38,405 nt of DNA from Planctomycetes bacterium GWC2_45_44 (GTDB taxonomy: Bacteria > Planctomycetota > Phycisphaerae > Sedimentisphaerales > UBA12454): NCBI GenBank assembly GCA_001824555.1, contig MHXU01000102.1, forward strand, positions 13,065-51,469, in the 5' to 3' direction. The notes beneath the pieces are model-generated. The model ran no database searches. It was not told the origin of the DNA and saw nothing but the letters and a program-made list of their open reading frames with translations. Both the position numbers and the translations under genes were made by a program. Shown one piece after another: positions 8,612 through 16,461 of this stretch (positions within the stretch are counted from its first letter, which is position 1; every line of letters starts with the position of its first letter).

Positions 8612-9540
8612 TAGTGCATTTCAACCGTACATTTGCCGATTGCAGGCCTGTAAAAATTAAACTGCACATTCGGATGGTCGGCAAGCAGGGACATCGGCAC
8701 AGAACTATCCGGTATTTTTTTGCCTATCATCAGCGTCGTCAATCGCATTCCAAACGGATTATCGTGAGTGCCCGCCTGCCAGATTGAAACCTTTTCCGAT
8801 TTCCAGGTTTGAACAGGGCCGACAGTAAGAGCCGTTGTCGGAACACCTGTAACAACTCCGCCGCCGCTTGTGCGGGCATTCTGCATAATCGTTACCGGAT
8901 GCAGATTAACTACTCTCGTTGAAAGCTGTCTGTATTCGGCGGGAGTCGGAGGATTGTCCTTGTATTTGCCTTCTCGTTTGACAGGGTCGTTGAACGCCCA
9001 ATGCTTTATATCGCCCTGACCGCCCTGCATTACCGCGCATCTGATGCCATCATAGCTTTTAACATATTTTGCAGTGTCGGCTTTTGGAAAATGAAGATTC
9101 TTATCCGGCATTCTTAACTTTGGATTTATCTTATTAAAGCACATTTCCCTGTCGGCTTTTTCAAATGACAAAGGATGATTAGCCGGGGCTTCTTTGCCAT
9201 CAATAAACCATTCGTCCATACCCCAGAAATGGCAGCTCTTCAAATTCAATTCAAGTTCATTAACCAATCTTGCGACTAATGGCAACTGCTCGGTGGGGCC
9301 TATCGGGCCGCAGATACCGACAGGGTTATCCGCGGTGGATTGCTTCCAGGCGTTTATGTATTCCAGAGCCTCGGCCAGATAAAAGTCTTCCAGCGTATCA
9401 TAAAACTTCACCGCAAAGCCTTTGCGAGAAAGCCCCAGCATACCTTCGGGCGTTAATCTCGCCGCGTCGTTGAGAATCGCGTCGTCCAATGTCGTGTAAT
9501 CCCACCAATCCGGCGCCAACATACTGATTTTTCGTGCCAT
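8611..9540 (-). CDS. Divergent NagB-like (glucosamine-6-phosphate deaminase family) protein
   Basis: The 309-residue protein keeps the NagB skeleton with altered active-site surroundings. FWGMDEW at about 105-111 corresponds to FNMDEY of NagB and retains the general base Asp109. [14 protein letters not shown] at about 173-186 corresponds to GGVGNDGHIAFNEP, keeping the ring-opening His180 but replacing the partner Glu with Asp185. TALTVG is also conserved. The phosphate loop is changed to CGPIGPTEQ. It probably isomerises or deaminates an amino sugar, or hydrolyses a lactone, but the substrate may not be glucosamine-6-phosphate. It follows the PIG-L deacetylase directly with no spacer, consistent with consecutive steps. 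Confidence 0.7.
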   Translation of the reverse strand: MARKISMLAPDWWDYTTLDDAILNDAARLTPEGMLGLSRKGFAVKFYDTLEDFYLAEALEYINAWKQSTADNPVGICGPIGPTEQLPLVARLVNELELNLKSCHFWGMDEWFIDGKEAPANHPLSFEKADREMCFNKINPKLRMPDKNLHFPKADTAKYVKSYDGIRCAVMQGGQGDIKHWAFNDPVKREGKYKDNPPTPAEYRQLSTRVVNLHPVTIMQNARTSGGGVVTGVPTTALTVGPVQTWKSEKVSIWQAGTHDNPFGMRLTTLMIGKKIPDSSVPMSLLADHPNVQFNFYRPAIGKCTVEMH

Positions 9541-10299
9541 TTATTGTTTCTCCGTAACTAAATTTTCAAGTTCTGCTTTTAATATATTATCCTGCGGATA
9601 ACTAGACCCAAGGTGCTGTCTGAAACCTTCGGCATACTTACAACCATTTTGCGAACCCCTGCCGGCGGCAAATCTTTTCATCGATTCAATATATTCATCC
9701 ATCCCGTGATGAGCCAGCAGCCAATCCCTCTGGCTTTTATGACGGGACAGCATTTCCCCTTTAGTTTCAATGACCGAAGTAATATCCACAATAATTTTTG
9801 GGTCGATTTTACTGCCGAAAATGTCCTTACCCTCAAGAGGGTCAGCGTAATACAAATAAGGGACAACACTGTAAGCTTTAGCTCCGGGCGTTTCCACGTT
9901 CGGGATGCCGCAGGCAAAACAGGCGGTACGAACCAAATGCGATGTGTTCTCATGGTCAATAAAATAATCCTGCGGACTGGCGGTGAATACGATTGTCGGT
10001 TTGACTTTGCGAATGATTTCTATCGTTCTGGTCAGCGACGGCTTGTCATACATTACGAATACGTCTTCAAGCTCGTTGCAGTGATAGTGGCCGTCAAGAA
10101 CCGCCGCGGCGTTTGCCGATTCTTTTCTGCGGATTTTGCTGATTTCTTCACGGCTGTGAGTCGTAGAGCCGCAGTCGCCCGGCGTCATTGTCGCAATGTG
10201 TATATCCCAGCCTTTGGCTTTCAGCAAAGCCAGCGTGCCGGCACACATAAATTCCGTATCATCGGGGTGACATAAAAACGATAAAACAGTTTTGTTCAT
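9541..10299 (-). CDS. PIG-L/LmbE-family zinc-dependent deacetylase
   Basis: PIG-L proteins remove N-acetyl groups from GlcNAc-type sugars using zinc. The 252-residue product begins with SFLCHPDDTEF, carrying the HPDD motif at residues 11-14 (zinc ligands and catalytic Asp). A second histidine-rich patch, DYFIDHENTSH (111-121), supplies the remaining ligand. There is no signal peptide, so it acts in the cytoplasm. The ATG follows AAGGAAG. The stop codon is immediately followed by the ATG of the NagB-like gene. Substrate is unknown; context suggests deacetylation of an amino-sugar intermediate. Confidence 0.85.
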   Translation of the reverse strand: MNKTVLSFLCHPDDTEFMCAGTLALLKAKGWDIHIATMTPGDCGSTTHSREEISKIRRKESANAAAVLDGHYHCNELEDVFVMYDKPSLTRTIEIIRKVKPTIVFTASPQDYFIDHENTSHLVRTACFACGIPNVETPGAKAYSVVPYLYYADPLEGKDIFGSKIDPKIIVDITSVIETKGEMLSRHKSQRDWLLAHHGMDEYIESMKRFAAGRGSQNGCKYAEGFRQHLGSSYPQDNILKAELENLVTEKQ

Positions 10300-10325
10300 T
10301 TGACTTCCTTCTTTCGGTTATAAAA

Positions 10326-11240
10326 TTAAAACATTTTATTGATTTTCATCCACTCAACCGCCCGGCGTATAGTTTGTTCGGGAGTAAATTGGGGCTGATA
10401 GCCAAGCAGTTTCTTCGCCTTTGATATATCAGGGCACATATGAGCCTTGAAATGCCACCAGTAGCCAATGTCAGGACTAACGTTAGCGATATATTCATTC
10501 CAGGGAACTCGTTTGATTGGAATCTTCACATTGTAAATTTCAGAATATGCGCCGACTAATTCCGTAGCGGTAAGAGCATACGCCGAACCGACATTAAATA
10601 TCTGATGAGCTGATTTATCCCGATTCAGCACGGCTTTAACAAAGCAATCCGCTATGTCCTGAGCATCGCAGGGGCCGATAAGAGCGTCGGGGCCATCCGG
10701 CAAAATAACTTCTTTTCCGCGAGCATGGTCTCTGTGCAAATCAAGACTCCGACCGCCAAGGCAATCTATGGGTATTTTGCCTGGGCCGCATATATTGGGC
10801 GGCATAATGGCGGTAAAAGCAACGCCGTCCTTGCGGCTTAATTTGACGAGATTTAAAATTTCGGAATAACGCTTTTGGTAATCTTCAAATGGACAGGGAT
10901 TTTGCGTTTCTTCCGGCATCGGAACAACTTTGGCTTCGCCAAACATCCAGACAGAGCCGCAGGCTATGACGTGTTTGCTGACCAATTTTAATTTTTGATA
11001 GATATTCCAAACCTCGCCGGTCATATCAACAACGACATCCGACGATTCGTCAGCCAATTTATCAAGCTCGCAGTAGCTGCTGACATCACAGACCAAGTAT
11101 TTAATTTTTTGCCAGACTTTATCTTTCGGCAAAGGCGTTTTTCCCGAGCCGACAACGACAACGTCCATTCCCGCTTCAATAAGCTGTGGAATCATAAACG
11201 TACCGACATGGCCGGTACCGCCGATTACCATAACTTTCAT
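10326..11240 (-). CDS. NAD-dependent epimerase/dehydratase (extended SDR)
   Basis: The 304-residue protein has a clear N-terminal Rossmann motif, MVIGGTGHVG (GxxGxxG at 7-13), and a conserved PPNICGPG segment. The C-terminal DISKAKKLLGYQPQFTPEQ is typical of NDP-sugar epimerases. The expected YxxxK catalytic pair is not intact: Tyr121 is followed at +4 by Tyr125, with Lys at +2 (DYQKRYSE). The chemistry may therefore differ from classic 4-epimerases. A good AAGGA element precedes the ATG. The gene lies 26 bases before the PIG-L gene and 161 bases after the ABM-fold gene, separated there by a dispersed repeat. Confidence 0.78.
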   Translation of the reverse strand: MKVMVIGGTGHVGTFMIPQLIEAGMDVVVVGSGKTPLPKDKVWQKIKYLVCDVSSYCELDKLADESSDVVVDMTGEVWNIYQKLKLVSKHVIACGSVWMFGEAKVVPMPEETQNPCPFEDYQKRYSEILNLVKLSRKDGVAFTAIMPPNICGPGKIPIDCLGGRSLDLHRDHARGKEVILPDGPDALIGPCDAQDIADCFVKAVLNRDKSAHQIFNVGSAYALTATELVGAYSEIYNVKIPIKRVPWNEYIANVSPDIGYWWHFKAHMCPDISKAKKLLGYQPQFTPEQTIRRAVEWMKINKMF

Positions 11241-11287
11241 TTTATATCCTTATGCTACTATCCTGTCATAACAAAAACTGTGAGAAT

Positions 11288-11372
11288 GTCATTGCGAGCG
11301 CAGCGAAGCAATCTCAAGCCATCGAAAACCGAGATTGCTTCGTCGTCCCGAAGCGGGACTCCTCGCAATGAC
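11288..11372. repeat. Dispersed GTCATTGCGAG palindromic repeat inside the sugar cluster
   Basis: The element starts with GTCATTGCGAG and ends with CTCGCAATGAC. Inner arms AGCAATCTC and GAGATTGCT give a long imperfect stem. Repeats of this type, built around GTCATTGCGAG and GCAATCTC, are widespread in intergenic regions of many bacteria. It occupies the only sizeable gap in the ten-gene cluster, so it could act as a partial terminator or processing site that changes expression between the two halves. Confidence 0.8.
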
Positions 11373-11401
11373 AAGTTCCTGAATTTAGCTTTGACATAGT
11401 A

Positions 11402-11701
11402 CTACTTTATAATTCTGCAAATTTTGCCGTCAACAGGCCGCTCTAAAAGCTCGCTCTCTTTCGCAAGAAAGTCTTTGAGATACTGCTGGGACATATGGTT
11501 GTCAAGAGCAGCCTGATTTCGCCAGTTTTCATATATAATAAACAGGCTGTCGTCGGCTGCGGATATATGCAAATCGTAGTTCATACAGCCGGCTTCCAAA
11601 CGCGTCATCTTCGTAAGATTGCTTAGTTCTTTTTTTACCTGATTTTTGGTCGCCTGTTTTGCCTTTATAAGACAAACAATTGTTACCTGTTCCGTATTCA
11701 T
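11402..11701 (-). CDS. Antibiotic biosynthesis monooxygenase (ABM) domain protein
   Basis: This 99-residue ferredoxin-like dimeric fold protein resembles the YgiN quinol monooxygenase family. The central region EAGCMNYDLHISAADDS and YENWRNQAALDNHMSQQY match the ABM pattern of GC..Y.l... and E.W.s..al..H. Family members include cofactor-free oxygenases, but several members in sugar clusters have no proven oxygenase role. The start ATG overlaps the stop of the upstream dehydrogenase by 4 bases (ATGA), so the two are co-translated. Its role here is unknown. Confidence 0.85.
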   Translation of the reverse strand: MNTEQVTIVCLIKAKQATKNQVKKELSNLTKMTRLEAGCMNYDLHISAADDSLFIIYENWRNQAALDNHMSQQYLKDFLAKESELLERPVDGKICRIIK

Positions 11702-12729
11702 ATTTTCGCTATATCCTTTAAAACCATATTACTTATATTCTCAAGCCATTTTGCCGATTCGGCTATTTCATCAATGGAAAGTAGCGGAATTATACCCTGC
11801 AGAGGCACACTGTCAATACAGAACGCTATAAAGTCCACCAACTCGTCTTTTATCTGATTATTGACTGGTTTTATCATTCCATCAACTTCGCATTTAATCT
11901 CAAGCTCGTCAACCCAAAGCCGCTTGGCCACAAAATCGCCCTTCCACTTGCGGCCGGCCTGAAATATCTCAACCTCTCTCTTTTTGGCGTCGGTATCCGT
12001 AAGCCACGAAACAAAACAGCTTCCCTTTGTGCCTTGTCTGTGCTCCAGCAAAATTCTCACTTCATACGCCTTGCCCTGCACCATTTTGATATCGGCGATT
12101 TGGGCTTTTATGACATTGCCGAAAAAACAAATCGCAAGGTCGAGGTCGTGTATCACTTTGTCGATTACAATATCGTCAGTGATTCGGCTGGGATGCCGCT
12201 GTGTTCGGCAAAAGAAATATTCCTGTGCGGGCGGGTCGGCGTTTCGCAAAGCCGACCTGATTTTTATGCTGACAGGATTATATCGCTCAATATGCCCGGA
12301 CATTATGCGAATACCCGACTTTTGGGCGGCATTGAGCAGCTCGTTCATATCCGCAACGGAGGTAACAATCGGTTTTTCCACAAATGTATGAATGCCTCGC
12401 TCTATCGCCGTCAAGGCTATTTGCCTGTGAGTTTGAGTCGGTGTGGAAACTATTAAAATATGCGGCGATGTCGTGTCTAACATTTCCTCGATAGAGGCAA
12501 ATCGGCTAATGCCGCCGCACCCCTCAAGACGCGAAGAATCGGTATCACAAACGCCGACTATGCGTATTTTTGTGAGATACTCGCTTATGCCGCCTTTGTA
12601 ATAATCTTCGTGTTCGCCGGCGGCGAGCTGTTTTAGAGCTGTGAAATGGAAATTTCCCATCTTGCCCATACCGGCTATGGCAATTCTGATATCAGCGGCA
12701 TCACTCGGAATTAAGTGTAATTTATGCAC
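11698..12729 (-). CDS. Gfo/Idh/MocA-family NAD(P)-dependent sugar dehydrogenase (first copy)
   Basis: The 343-residue protein has a Rossmann motif IAGMGKMGNFH (about 18-28) and the family signature FVEKPI (EKP at 118-120). The later DKVIHDLDLA carries the likely catalytic histidine and resembles UDP-GlcNAc 3-dehydrogenase-type enzymes. Family members oxidise a sugar hydroxyl, often at C3, with NAD. The start is a GTG, 2 bases after the stop of the preceding isomerase. It is only distantly similar to the second dehydrogenase at 13535, so the two are probably not recent duplicates and may act on different intermediates. Confidence 0.85.
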   Translation of the reverse strand: MHKLHLIPSDAADIRIAIAGMGKMGNFHFTALKQLAAGEHEDYYKGGISEYLTKIRIVGVCDTDSSRLEGCGGISRFASIEEMLDTTSPHILIVSTPTQTHRQIALTAIERGIHTFVEKPIVTSVADMNELLNAAQKSGIRIMSGHIERYNPVSIKIRSALRNADPPAQEYFFCRTQRHPSRITDDIVIDKVIHDLDLAICFFGNVIKAQIADIKMVQGKAYEVRILLEHRQGTKGSCFVSWLTDTDAKKREVEIFQAGRKWKGDFVAKRLWVDELEIKCEVDGMIKPVNNQIKDELVDFIAFCIDSVPLQGIIPLLSIDEIAESAKWLENISNMVLKDIAKI

Positions 12730-12731
12730 GT

Positions 12732-13538
12732 TTATAATCGCTTGCTTAACTTGGAGACTGCGGCAACAACATCGCTCATTTGACTTTCTCCGACCTCGCG
12801 TTCTATCGAGAGCGTTCCATCAAAACCGTTTTTTTTCAGCGCATCCAGAAATGTCTCGTAACATATTTCTCCGCTGCCCCAGGCGACTTCACGCCCCCAG
12901 GTGTTTTTTACAGGCGAAGACACAGCATCTTTAATATGCACATGTTTTATCCATTTGCCGAGCAAACCTACCGCTTCAACCGGATTACCTTTGCCGTAAA
13001 GTATCATATTGGCGGGGTCAAGATTTACCGCCAGAGCCGGGTGATTCTGTTTTTCAAGAAACTCGGCAAGCGTCTGTGCCGTTTCCTGCCCTGTTTCCAT
13101 CATCAGCACAACGCCTTTTTTTCGGGCGGCATCGGCGAGATCTTTTGCACGCTCGGCAAGCCTTACATTCGCATTGTCGATAAATCCGAAGTGAAATCCC
13201 AGATACTTTACGCCAAGCAAGGCGGTAAGCTGAATTCCATCGAGCGCCAGCTTTTTGTTTTGCTCCCAGCAGTCATCGGGAACGATTCCGCCTGTGTTTC
13301 TGATAGTTTCGAGCGTTGAATAATTTTCCTGCGGGAAACCAATCATCGTCGCGCTGAAATTCCAGCCTGCCTTTTTAAATTTTTCAATATAATCGCTGCC
13401 GACAGAATTAATCTGTGGATTCAGCGCGAGCTGAACACGGTCAATGCCGGTGTTTTTTCGCAGTTCGCCAAGCAGCCGCAAATCATTTTGAAGCGACCAA
13501 CTGCATACTCCTATCGGCCACTTGCCGCATAGTTTCAC
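12732..13538 (-). CDS. TIM-barrel sugar isomerase/epimerase (xylose isomerase-like, AP2 family), copy A
   Basis: The 268-residue protein fits the AP-endonuclease-2/xylose-isomerase-like TIM barrel. Likely metal ligands are Glu148 (LMMETG), Asp174 (AVNLDPANM), His201 (HVHIKD) and Glu246 (LSIEREVG). The N-terminal PIGVCSWSLQ is common in this group. Related enzymes epimerise keto sugars or process 3-keto sugars, so pairing with Gfo/Idh/MocA dehydrogenases is meaningful. The GTG start overlaps the stop of the preceding dehydrogenase by 4 bases (GTGA). The exact substrate cannot be assigned. Confidence 0.83.
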   Translation of the reverse strand: MKLCGKWPIGVCSWSLQNDLRLLGELRKNTGIDRVQLALNPQINSVGSDYIEKFKKAGWNFSATMIGFPQENYSTLETIRNTGGIVPDDCWEQNKKLALDGIQLTALLGVKYLGFHFGFIDNANVRLAERAKDLADAARKKGVVLMMETGQETAQTLAEFLEKQNHPALAVNLDPANMILYGKGNPVEAVGLLGKWIKHVHIKDAVSSPVKNTWGREVAWGSGEICYETFLDALKKNGFDGTLSIEREVGESQMSDVVAAVSKLSKRL

Positions 13539-14551
13539 TTTAAGGCCGCCTTTTTATTTGCCGCACAGGACTTTTTCTCGGCTAATACTATCTTTACCGA
13601 ATTAAGCGAATCCTTCGGCGTAATTATTTGAGGAACGGACTTGCCGCTTACAGCCTTGACAAAATGTTCAAGCTCAATCGAATAGCCGTCGCCTTTAGCT
13701 ACTATTGGAATTATTACATCGCCTTTGGCGGGAGCTAATTTAAAGACTGGGCTGCGCGTGCAGTCATAAGATATTGTCGCCCCTTCAAGCATTACATTGA
13801 AGCTCATTTCAAAACCAAAACCCGGTTTCATTGTCCAGCCGCCCTCGGCTGTTACAACCTTGCCGTCATAAATATAATTTGTAACGATATGGTCAATATC
13901 TTTGCTCTGCCCCTTTACGCCTCTGCTGAAAACTTCTTTCGGCATACCGAAAAGATACTGCACATAATCGCTGTCGTGGATATGCAGGTCGAGCGTCGCT
14001 CCGCCGCTGCGTTTGCCATCTAACAGCCAGTTATCCCACGACCAGGTCGGCGTAAGACTCAATCGCTGAAAAGTCGCGGCGAGTACTTTGCCGTATTTGC
14101 CGGAATCGACAATTTCCTTGAGCTTTGCGTATTCGGGCCAGAATCTGATGCAATGACCAATCTGCAATAATTTTTTTGCTGCTTTGGCCGCGTCAATCAT
14201 CTTTTGACATTCCCCGACGTTCATCGCCATCGGCTTTTCGCAGAATGTATGCACCCCCGCTTTGAGAGCTTTGAGCGTGTATTGACAATGCAGATAAGTC
14301 GGCAGCGTTATGGATACCGCGTCAAGCTCGGCTTCTTTGAGCATCTTGTCAAAATTAGTGTAGAGCGACACACCTTTAAAATCGAGTGGTTTGTCTGCGC
14401 CGCTGATATTGCCTGCTGTGCCGCCGGTGTCGGCGAATTTCTTTTCGTCTATATCGCATATAGCGACTAATTTCACGTTCTTGTTAGCTTTATAGCAGCG
14501 AAAGTGCATCTTGCCCATAAAGCCCAAACCTATAATTCCTACTCTAATCAT
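13535..14551 (-). CDS. Gfo/Idh/MocA-family NAD(P)-dependent sugar dehydrogenase (second copy)
   Basis: The 338-residue protein has VGIIGLGFMGKMH (Rossmann GxGxxG), the signature FCEKPMA (EKP at 105-107) and GGATLDLHIHDSD, with histidine and aspartate expected at the active site. It resembles inositol- or scyllo-inositol-type dehydrogenases but cannot be assigned to a substrate. GGAG lies 8 bases before the ATG. It sits 20 bases after the isomerase at 14572 and overlaps the next isomerase gene by 4 bases. The result is an isomerase-dehydrogenase-isomerase-dehydrogenase series. Confidence 0.87.
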   Translation of the reverse strand: MIRVGIIGLGFMGKMHFRCYKANKNVKLVAICDIDEKKFADTGGTAGNISGADKPLDFKGVSLYTNFDKMLKEAELDAVSITLPTYLHCQYTLKALKAGVHTFCEKPMAMNVGECQKMIDAAKAAKKLLQIGHCIRFWPEYAKLKEIVDSGKYGKVLAATFQRLSLTPTWSWDNWLLDGKRSGGATLDLHIHDSDYVQYLFGMPKEVFSRGVKGQSKDIDHIVTNYIYDGKVVTAEGGWTMKPGFGFEMSFNVMLEGATISYDCTRSPVFKLAPAKGDVIIPIVAKGDGYSIELEHFVKAVSGKSVPQIITPKDSLNSVKIVLAEKKSCAANKKAALK

Positions 14552-14571
14552 TGTAAGACTCCTTTACTTAT

Positions 14572-15408
14572 TTACTTAAATATTTTTTTCATTGCTTTTG
14601 CGGTTTTTTCAGGTCTGCCCGGCGAGTAAGGTATCATCTCGGCGGTTACATAACCCTTGTAGCCGATTGCGGCGAGAGTTTTTTTGATGGCTGCAAAATC
14701 AACATCGCCATCGAGCAAATCCACAAACCCTTCGGCAGTGCCGAACGACTTTTTGAAATCTTTTATGTGAATACGTTTGATGCGTTTGCCGAGAATTTTA
14801 ATCCACTGCTCCGGAAAGCCCGTCAAAAGAACATTGCCGACATCAAAATAAGAACCTATTCGTTTCGACTTAAAGCTGTCAATGAAACTCCGCATCTCAA
14901 GCGGACTTAGGAGGAATTTGTTCCATACGTTTTCAATGGCTACGGTAACGCCTAACTTCTCGGCTGTCGGCACAAGTTTTTTAACGGCATCAACCGCCCT
15001 TTTATAACAAACATCATAAGGTATTATCTCGGCATCAGCCAGGAAAAACACATCCACCGCTCCAGGCACAAACAGATACGCATCCGTGCCAAGCCATTTT
15101 GTTACCTGCAGAGCTTTTTTGGTGAACTCAATGATTGCCTTGCGAACTTTGGCATCGTTGGCGGTCGGAGATTTACCCCAGCTTTCGCCGCTGGCAACGC
15201 TTGAAATCTCAATCCCGATTCTCTTAGCCTCGGCAACAATGGCTTTGCATTCTTCTTTTGTGGTTTTGTCGGTCAAAACACCCTGACTTGCGATGCAAAG
15301 CTCTATCGAGTCAAACCCAAGCTTCTTTGCCTGCTTCATCGCGTCAAAAACCGGCAGTTTCGCCTCGATACCGCCATCAAACATCCAGTAACTTGCGCCA
15401 ATCTTCAT
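14572..15408 (-). CDS. TIM-barrel sugar isomerase/epimerase (xylose isomerase-like), copy B; first gene of the cluster
   Basis: This 278-residue TIM-barrel protein has the metal-ligand set of the D-psicose/L-xylulose-5-phosphate 3-epimerase group: Glu159 (VAIENVWN), Asp189 (GSYFDVGN), His214 (RIHIKDF) and Glu257 (VTAEMIPYSPG). A family enzyme would move a keto group or invert a centre next to a ketone. The ATG follows AAAGGA. It is the first gene after the divergent promoter region shared with the AraC regulator, so it should be a main product of the induced operon. Confidence 0.85.
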   Translation of the reverse strand: MKIGASYWMFDGGIEAKLPVFDAMKQAKKLGFDSIELCIASQGVLTDKTTKEECKAIVAEAKRIGIEISSVASGESWGKSPTANDAKVRKAIIEFTKKALQVTKWLGTDAYLFVPGAVDVFFLADAEIIPYDVCYKRAVDAVKKLVPTAEKLGVTVAIENVWNKFLLSPLEMRSFIDSFKSKRIGSYFDVGNVLLTGFPEQWIKILGKRIKRIHIKDFKKSFGTAEGFVDLLDGDVDFAAIKKTLAAIGYKGYVTAEMIPYSPGRPEKTAKAMKKIFK

Positions 15409-15446
15409 ATTTAAATCCTTTCAATAGGTTTTTTCGACTAAAATGA

Positions 15447-15494
15447 ATGTTATCGCAATTTGTTGTTGACATCAATAGCTATAAGTAACAAAAT
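15447..15494. promoter_or_regulatory. Overlapping divergent promoters for the sugar cluster and its AraC regulator
   Basis: On the plus strand TTGACA (15466-15471, perfect) lies 17 bases from CAAAAT (15489-15494), serving the AraC gene. On the minus strand TTGATG (15470-15475) lies 17 bases from TAACAT (15447-15452), serving the isomerase gene. The two -35 boxes overlap by two bases. A perfect 8-bp palindrome ATAGCTAT (15475-15482) sits in the plus-strand spacer and could be an operator half. The geometry suggests the two promoters compete and that the AraC protein binds here. Confidence 0.55.
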
Positions 15495-15524
15495 GATGGA
15501 TAAAAGGAACTTTTGAGGGCAGTT

Positions 15525-16436
15525 ATGTCTAAAAAGAATGTCAGCGATAAGGTAATAAAGAAAAAATACGTCCGCGGCAGGCCCGGACATGTTTTCAAGT
15601 CAGAATACTTCTACTACGAGACCGAGCCAAACTATAAAAAAGAACTGGCTATTGTCTGCGGCGGTTATGAAAAATGCGCCCCGGACTATCAGATTAACCG
15701 AAACAGCTATCCGTACTATGTGATAAAATACACAATAAGCGGCAGGGGAACATTTACAATACATTCAAAAACGCACCAACTGAAAGCCGGCGTGCTTTCA
15801 GGATTCAGCCCACGCGACGCTCACAATTACCAAAGTAATTCTGACAGCCCGCTGGAACATATTTTTATCATTTTTACCGGCGTTAAAGCCAGTCAGCTTC
15901 TCAAGCAGAGCACCATTGCCTCAAAAAACGCCATTGAAGTCGCCAATCCGAGCGAAACCCTTTACCTTTTAAAAGCTATTATGAGAATGGGTATCGAGAA
16001 GCCGCCGTTCTCGCAGCAGATATGCCGCAGTTATCTGCGAATACTGCTGTTGCGGCAAGCGGCAAATATCGACCTCTCAACAACGGATTTTTCGCAATCC
16101 ATTGAAACTTATCGGCGATGCAAAAAATATATTGATGATAATTTTACCATGATTTCATCGCCGGCAGATGTTGCCGACAATTGCGCTGTCAATATGCGCT
16201 ATATGGCAAGACTGTTCCAGCGATATGGCAGGATTACGCCGCACGATTATATAATGCGCCTGAAACTAAATAAAGCCGCGGCGCTGCTGCTCACATCCGG
16301 CTTTTCAATCAATGAAATCGGCTATTCGCTCGACTTTAACGACCCGTATCATTTCTCTCGTGTGTTCAAAAAATTTCACGGACTTGCGCCCCACCACTAC
16401 AGGCAAATGTATATGGCATCATCGACAATCGTCTAA
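15525..16436 (+). CDS. AraC-family transcriptional regulator of the sugar cluster
   Basis: The protein of about 303 residues has an N-terminal cupin-like sensor domain (YVIKYTISGRGTFTIHS... and LKAGVLSGFSPRDAHNY). Its C-terminal double helix-turn-helix covers roughly residues 200-300, with YMARLFQRYGRITPHDY, LKLNKAAALLLTSGFSINEI and FNDPYHFSRVFKKFHG, the AraC family signature. The start is ATG 15525, which has GAGGG five bases upstream. An in-frame TTG at 15513 is less likely. It is divergent from the sugar operon, the usual arrangement for a local activator responding to the sugar or its breakdown product. Confidence 0.92.
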   Translation: MSKKNVSDKVIKKKYVRGRPGHVFKSEYFYYETEPNYKKELAIVCGGYEKCAPDYQINRNSYPYYVIKYTISGRGTFTIHSKTHQLKAGVLSGFSPRDAHNYQSNSDSPLEHIFIIFTGVKASQLLKQSTIASKNAIEVANPSETLYLLKAIMRMGIEKPPFSQQICRSYLRILLLRQAANIDLSTTDFSQSIETYRRCKKYIDDNFTMISSPADVADNCAVNMRYMARLFQRYGRITPHDYIMRLKLNKAAALLLTSGFSINEIGYSLDFNDPYHFSRVFKKFHGLAPHHYRQMYMASSTIV

Positions 16437-16461
16437 TAATACCAACGGCGGTACTTCCGGT

